Source: Prolixibacteraceae bacterium (GTDB taxonomy: Bacteria > Bacteroidota > Bacteroidia > Bacteroidales > Prolixibacteraceae). From it: a DNA stretch of 16,545 nt. Below the pieces are notes generated by a model. It was not told the origin of the DNA. It was given only the letters and a program-made list of their open reading frames with translations, and made no database searches. A program made the position numbers and the translations under genes. The stretch spans positions 1 to 16,545 of the forward strand of contig DPRM01000067.1 of assembly GCA_003537645.1 (NCBI GenBank), written 5' to 3'. This document shows, piece by piece, positions 14,685 to 16,545 of the stretch; position 1 is the first letter of the stretch, and each line of letters opens with the position of its first letter.

Positions 14685-15485
14685 ATGAAAGATTACGAAC
14701 CGGAAGAATTTGAAGACGAACTGGAACGTCTGAAACAGGAAAACGAAATTAAGAGAATGAAGCTGAAGCTCGAATACGGAGCTGATTTCCCGATAGACTT
14801 ACCAAATACCGATTTACATCCGGAGGTAGAAAGCCAGTTTCTGGACAACGTGATGGAATTTGAAAAAGCGTTTCACAATTCGGAACGCGTGATGATTTAC
14901 GATTTTATTGGCAAGCCTGAATACAAAATAAGTGAGGCCATTCCTGATTCGGCGATTGGTGACGAGCTGGAGAGAATACTGGAGATACTGGATCAAAATC
15001 AAATAGATGTAGCCACCCTCTGCGAAGTGGACGACAGGGTATTGTACCAGTTTATCACCGAAGAACTCTTTTTTACTGAAACCGACAATATCCGTATGGA
15101 AGGTTGGTTCAGCCATTTTACTTATGAAGAATTTCATCCGAACCACGAGTACGACCTCCGGAACAGTTGTACCGATTTCTTTGGATCTTTTTTAAATAAT
15201 GATTCTGATTTTTTTACCGGACACCTCACAAAAGAAGCAAGCGAAAACAAGTGGTTCGATAATTTCAGACAGGCATTTAACTCTTTCACGCTTAACAAGC
15301 TTGTAATTACAAATATTCAATTTGATGAAACAAGTGCTAAAGTGCTTTTTGACATTGATTTTTCAGGAGTAATTGAGGGCAGCAACTTAACCGAAACCTA
15401 TTCCGGTTCCGGAGAAATGAATTTTATTCTTCAATGGGGTTACTGGTATATTAACGAGGTAACATTGCCACCAAATCAGAAATAA
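14685..15485 (+). CDS. Acidic cytoplasmic conserved protein of unknown function
   Basis: 266 residues, with no signal peptide or membrane segment. It begins with a charged, probably helical stretch (about 5-31, DELERLKQENEIKRMKLKLE). A middle region (about 45-165) contains LYQFITEELFF (120-130) and YEEFHPNHEYDLRNSC (147-162). From memory, motifs of the ITEELF and EEFHPNH kind recur in unnamed Bacteroidota proteins, but I cannot name the family. The C-terminal 90 residues (about 178-262), with LVITNIQFDETSAKVLFDID and EMNFILQWGYWYINEV, look like an alpha+beta NTF2/SnoaL-like fold; that is inference from strand pattern. The ATG at 14685 is the only sensible start. The next gene, 94 nt on, is exported and has no evident link. 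Function unknown. Confidence 0.8.
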   Translation: MKDYEPEEFEDELERLKQENEIKRMKLKLEYGADFPIDLPNTDLHPEVESQFLDNVMEFEKAFHNSERVMIYDFIGKPEYKISEAIPDSAIGDELERILEILDQNQIDVATLCEVDDRVLYQFITEELFFTETDNIRMEGWFSHFTYEEFHPNHEYDLRNSCTDFFGSFLNNDSDFFTGHLTKEASENKWFDNFRQAFNSFTLNKLVITNIQFDETSAKVLFDIDFSGVIEGSNLTETYSGSGEMNFILQWGYWYINEVTLPPNQK

Positions 15486-15579
15486 AAAATTGACCTGAGT
15501 CGGAAGAGCGAAGGAAAAACTACCAAACGATACTTTACATTTTGAATAAAGACAGTTTCAACAAATAACTAAAAAACCA

Positions 15580-16371
15580 ATGAACCAACCATCAAAATTC
15601 AGTCGGTCATTTTTCCTGATGACCATTTTTACCCTGGCATTTACTGTTTCGGCTTTGTCAGCAACGAGAGATTATTACCAGATTCAGGTATTTCGCTTAA
15701 CAGGGAAAGTTCAGGAAGAAAAGCTCGACAATTTCCTGAAGAACGCCTATCTTCCTGCACTGCACAAGGCCGGAATTCAAAAAGTGGGCGTATTTAAACC
15801 CATCGAGAGCGACACTACTGCCGGAAAACGTGTTTATATATGGGTTCCCTTCAAATCGCTTAATCATTTTGCCGAAATCCAGGAAATGCTTGAAAACGAT
15901 CAGCAATATCAGACAAAAGGAGTTGATTTTCTGGGCGCTCCGTTCGACCAAAAACCATTCATCCGCAAAGAATCTATCCTCCTGAAAGCATTTGCTGATG
16001 CTCCCGACTTTTTCATTCCAAACCACCAAACAGCACCTTCCGAAAGGATTTATGAGCTGAGAAGTTACGAAGGTCCGACCGAAAACCTTTTCAGGAAAAA
16101 AGTAAAAATGTTTAACGAAGGCGGCGAAATTAAGCTATTCAAAAAACTGGACTTTAATGCTGTTTTTTATGCTGAAGTTGTTTCGGGTAGTACAATGCCC
16201 AACCTGATGTACCTCACCACTTTTGCCGACATGAAAACACATGATGAGCGTTGGGCTGCATTCCGTGCACATCCTGAATGGAAAACCCTTTCGGCACTTT
16301 CAGAATATAAAAACACGGTTTCCAAATCAGTGATATTACTGCTGCGCCCAACCGATTATTCTGATTTTTAA
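15580..16371 (+). CDS. Exported NIPSNAP-domain protein
   Basis: 263 residues. The N-terminus has a Lys/Arg-containing start and hydrophobic core (about 10-28, SFFLMTIFTLAFTVSALSA), a good signal peptide, so the mature protein is outside the cytoplasm. A first alpha+beta unit (about 32-125) is followed by a NIPSNAP domain at 155-260, with RIYELRSYEGP, VFYAEVVSGSTMPNLMYLT and DERWAAFRAHPEWKTL. NIPSNAP proteins belong to the dimeric ferredoxin-like alpha+beta barrels. Bacterial exported members are common, but their function is not established, and no catalytic residue can be assigned. The gene lies 94 nt after the 14685 gene and is closed by a terminator at 16380. Confidence 0.9.
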   Translation: MNQPSKFSRSFFLMTIFTLAFTVSALSATRDYYQIQVFRLTGKVQEEKLDNFLKNAYLPALHKAGIQKVGVFKPIESDTTAGKRVYIWVPFKSLNHFAEIQEMLENDQQYQTKGVDFLGAPFDQKPFIRKESILLKAFADAPDFFIPNHQTAPSERIYELRSYEGPTENLFRKKVKMFNEGGEIKLFKKLDFNAVFYAEVVSGSTMPNLMYLTTFADMKTHDERWAAFRAHPEWKTLSALSEYKNTVSKSVILLLRPTDYSDF

Positions 16372-16379
16372 TTGCAAGC

Positions 16380-16409
16380 AAAAAGGAGGCTCAACCGAAC
16401 CTCCTTTTT
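16380..16409. terminator. Hairpin terminator between the NIPSNAP gene and guaA (both directions possible)
   Basis: Arms AAAAAGGAGG (16380-16389) and CCTCCTTTTT (16400-16409) with a 10-nt loop, 8 nt after the NIPSNAP stop. The T-run serves the plus strand, and the A-run on the other side gives a U-tract on the minus strand, so it could also serve the convergent guaA. Confidence 0.8.
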
Positions 16410-16428
16410 ACTTTTTACTGAAAACTGT

Positions 16429-16440
16429 GACTGATCACTG
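16429..16440 (-). repeat. 12-mer repeat CAGTGATCAGTC, copy 2 (inverse orientation)
   Basis: The plus strand reads GACTGATCACTG, the reverse complement of the 5274-5285 copy. It sits between the terminator and the guaA stop codon, so it is intergenic like the first copy. Confidence 0.5.
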
Positions 16441-16444
16441 TTTC

Positions 16445-16545
16445 TTATTCCCACTCGATAGTTGCCGGTGGTTTTGAGCTGATATCGTAAACAACGCGGT
16501 TAATTCCGCGAACTTTGTTGATGATTTCGTTCGACATTTTGGCCA
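16445..16545 (-). CDS. guaA: GMP synthase (glutamine-hydrolysing), C-terminal end, 5' partial
   Basis: The stop codon is at 16445-16447 and the gene continues past the right edge. The 32 visible residues end in RVVYDISSKPPATIEWE, the strongly conserved C-terminal end of GuaA, where the dimerisation domain finishes. The enzyme converts XMP to GMP with glutamine. Only this tail can be judged. It converges on the NIPSNAP gene across a shared terminator. Confidence 0.93.
   Translation of the reverse strand, partial: AKMSNEIINKVRGINRVVYDISSKPPATIEWE

Noticed and set aside
1..16545. CRISPR array, tRNA, rRNA, transposase or phage genes
   Set aside because: No regularly spaced repeats, tRNA-like cloverleaf sequence, rRNA sequence or transposase/phage coding frame was found on reading the window.

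Overview
The window looks like chromosomal DNA from a member of the Bacteroidota, probably a marine or anaerobic Bacteroidales/Marinilabiliales-type organism. The supporting signs are two proteins with type IX secretion (T9SS) C-terminal sorting domains, several TAnnTTTG (Bacteroidota -7 type) promoter boxes, few Shine-Dalgarno sequences, AT-rich intergenic DNA, and family-typical sequences of Uup, AroE, PnuC/NadR-kinase and S41 protease. No phage, transposase, CRISPR array, rRNA or tRNA was seen.

Layout. (1) 2-1843: the 3' part of a large secreted MBG/Ig-like repeat protein with a T9SS tail and a strong terminator, converging on a tiny minus-strand secreted protein (1949-2308) that is almost only a sorting domain. 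(2) 2434-3319: minus-strand 2[4Fe-4S] ferredoxin and endonuclease III. (3) 3399-6128: plus-strand Uup-type ABC-F ATPase and shikimate dehydrogenase AroE, separated by a gap with a short dispersed-looking repeat. (4) 6296-9065: a tight three-gene plus-strand operon for two predicted lipoproteins and an outer-membrane beta-barrel-like protein. This is the least understood and most interesting part. (5) 9096-14304: minus-strand THUMP-type rRNA methyltransferase (TTG start), serine O-acetyltransferase, NadR-type ribosylnicotinamide kinase, PnuC transporter and an exported S41 protease. (6) 14685-16371: plus-strand acidic orphan protein and an exported NIPSNAP-domain protein, closed by a terminator. 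(7) 16445-16545: the last codons of guaA on the minus strand, running off the window.

How the genes relate. Most are housekeeping genes with no shared pathway. PnuC plus the kinase form a coherent nicotinamide riboside uptake-and-trapping pair. CysE makes O-acetylserine for cysteine synthesis and keeps the Ile-ending tail used to dock with CysK, although cysK is not here. The 6296-9065 operon is probably an envelope module in which two lipoproteins, both with a similar N-terminal beta/hydrophobic arrangement, accompany a barrel protein. Its function is unknown. The clearest non-coding signals are a repeat-like insert in the pnuC leader (bounded by 8-bp direct repeats), a 12-mer present twice in opposite orientation in intergenic DNA, paired dyads upstream of cysE, and three clear terminators.
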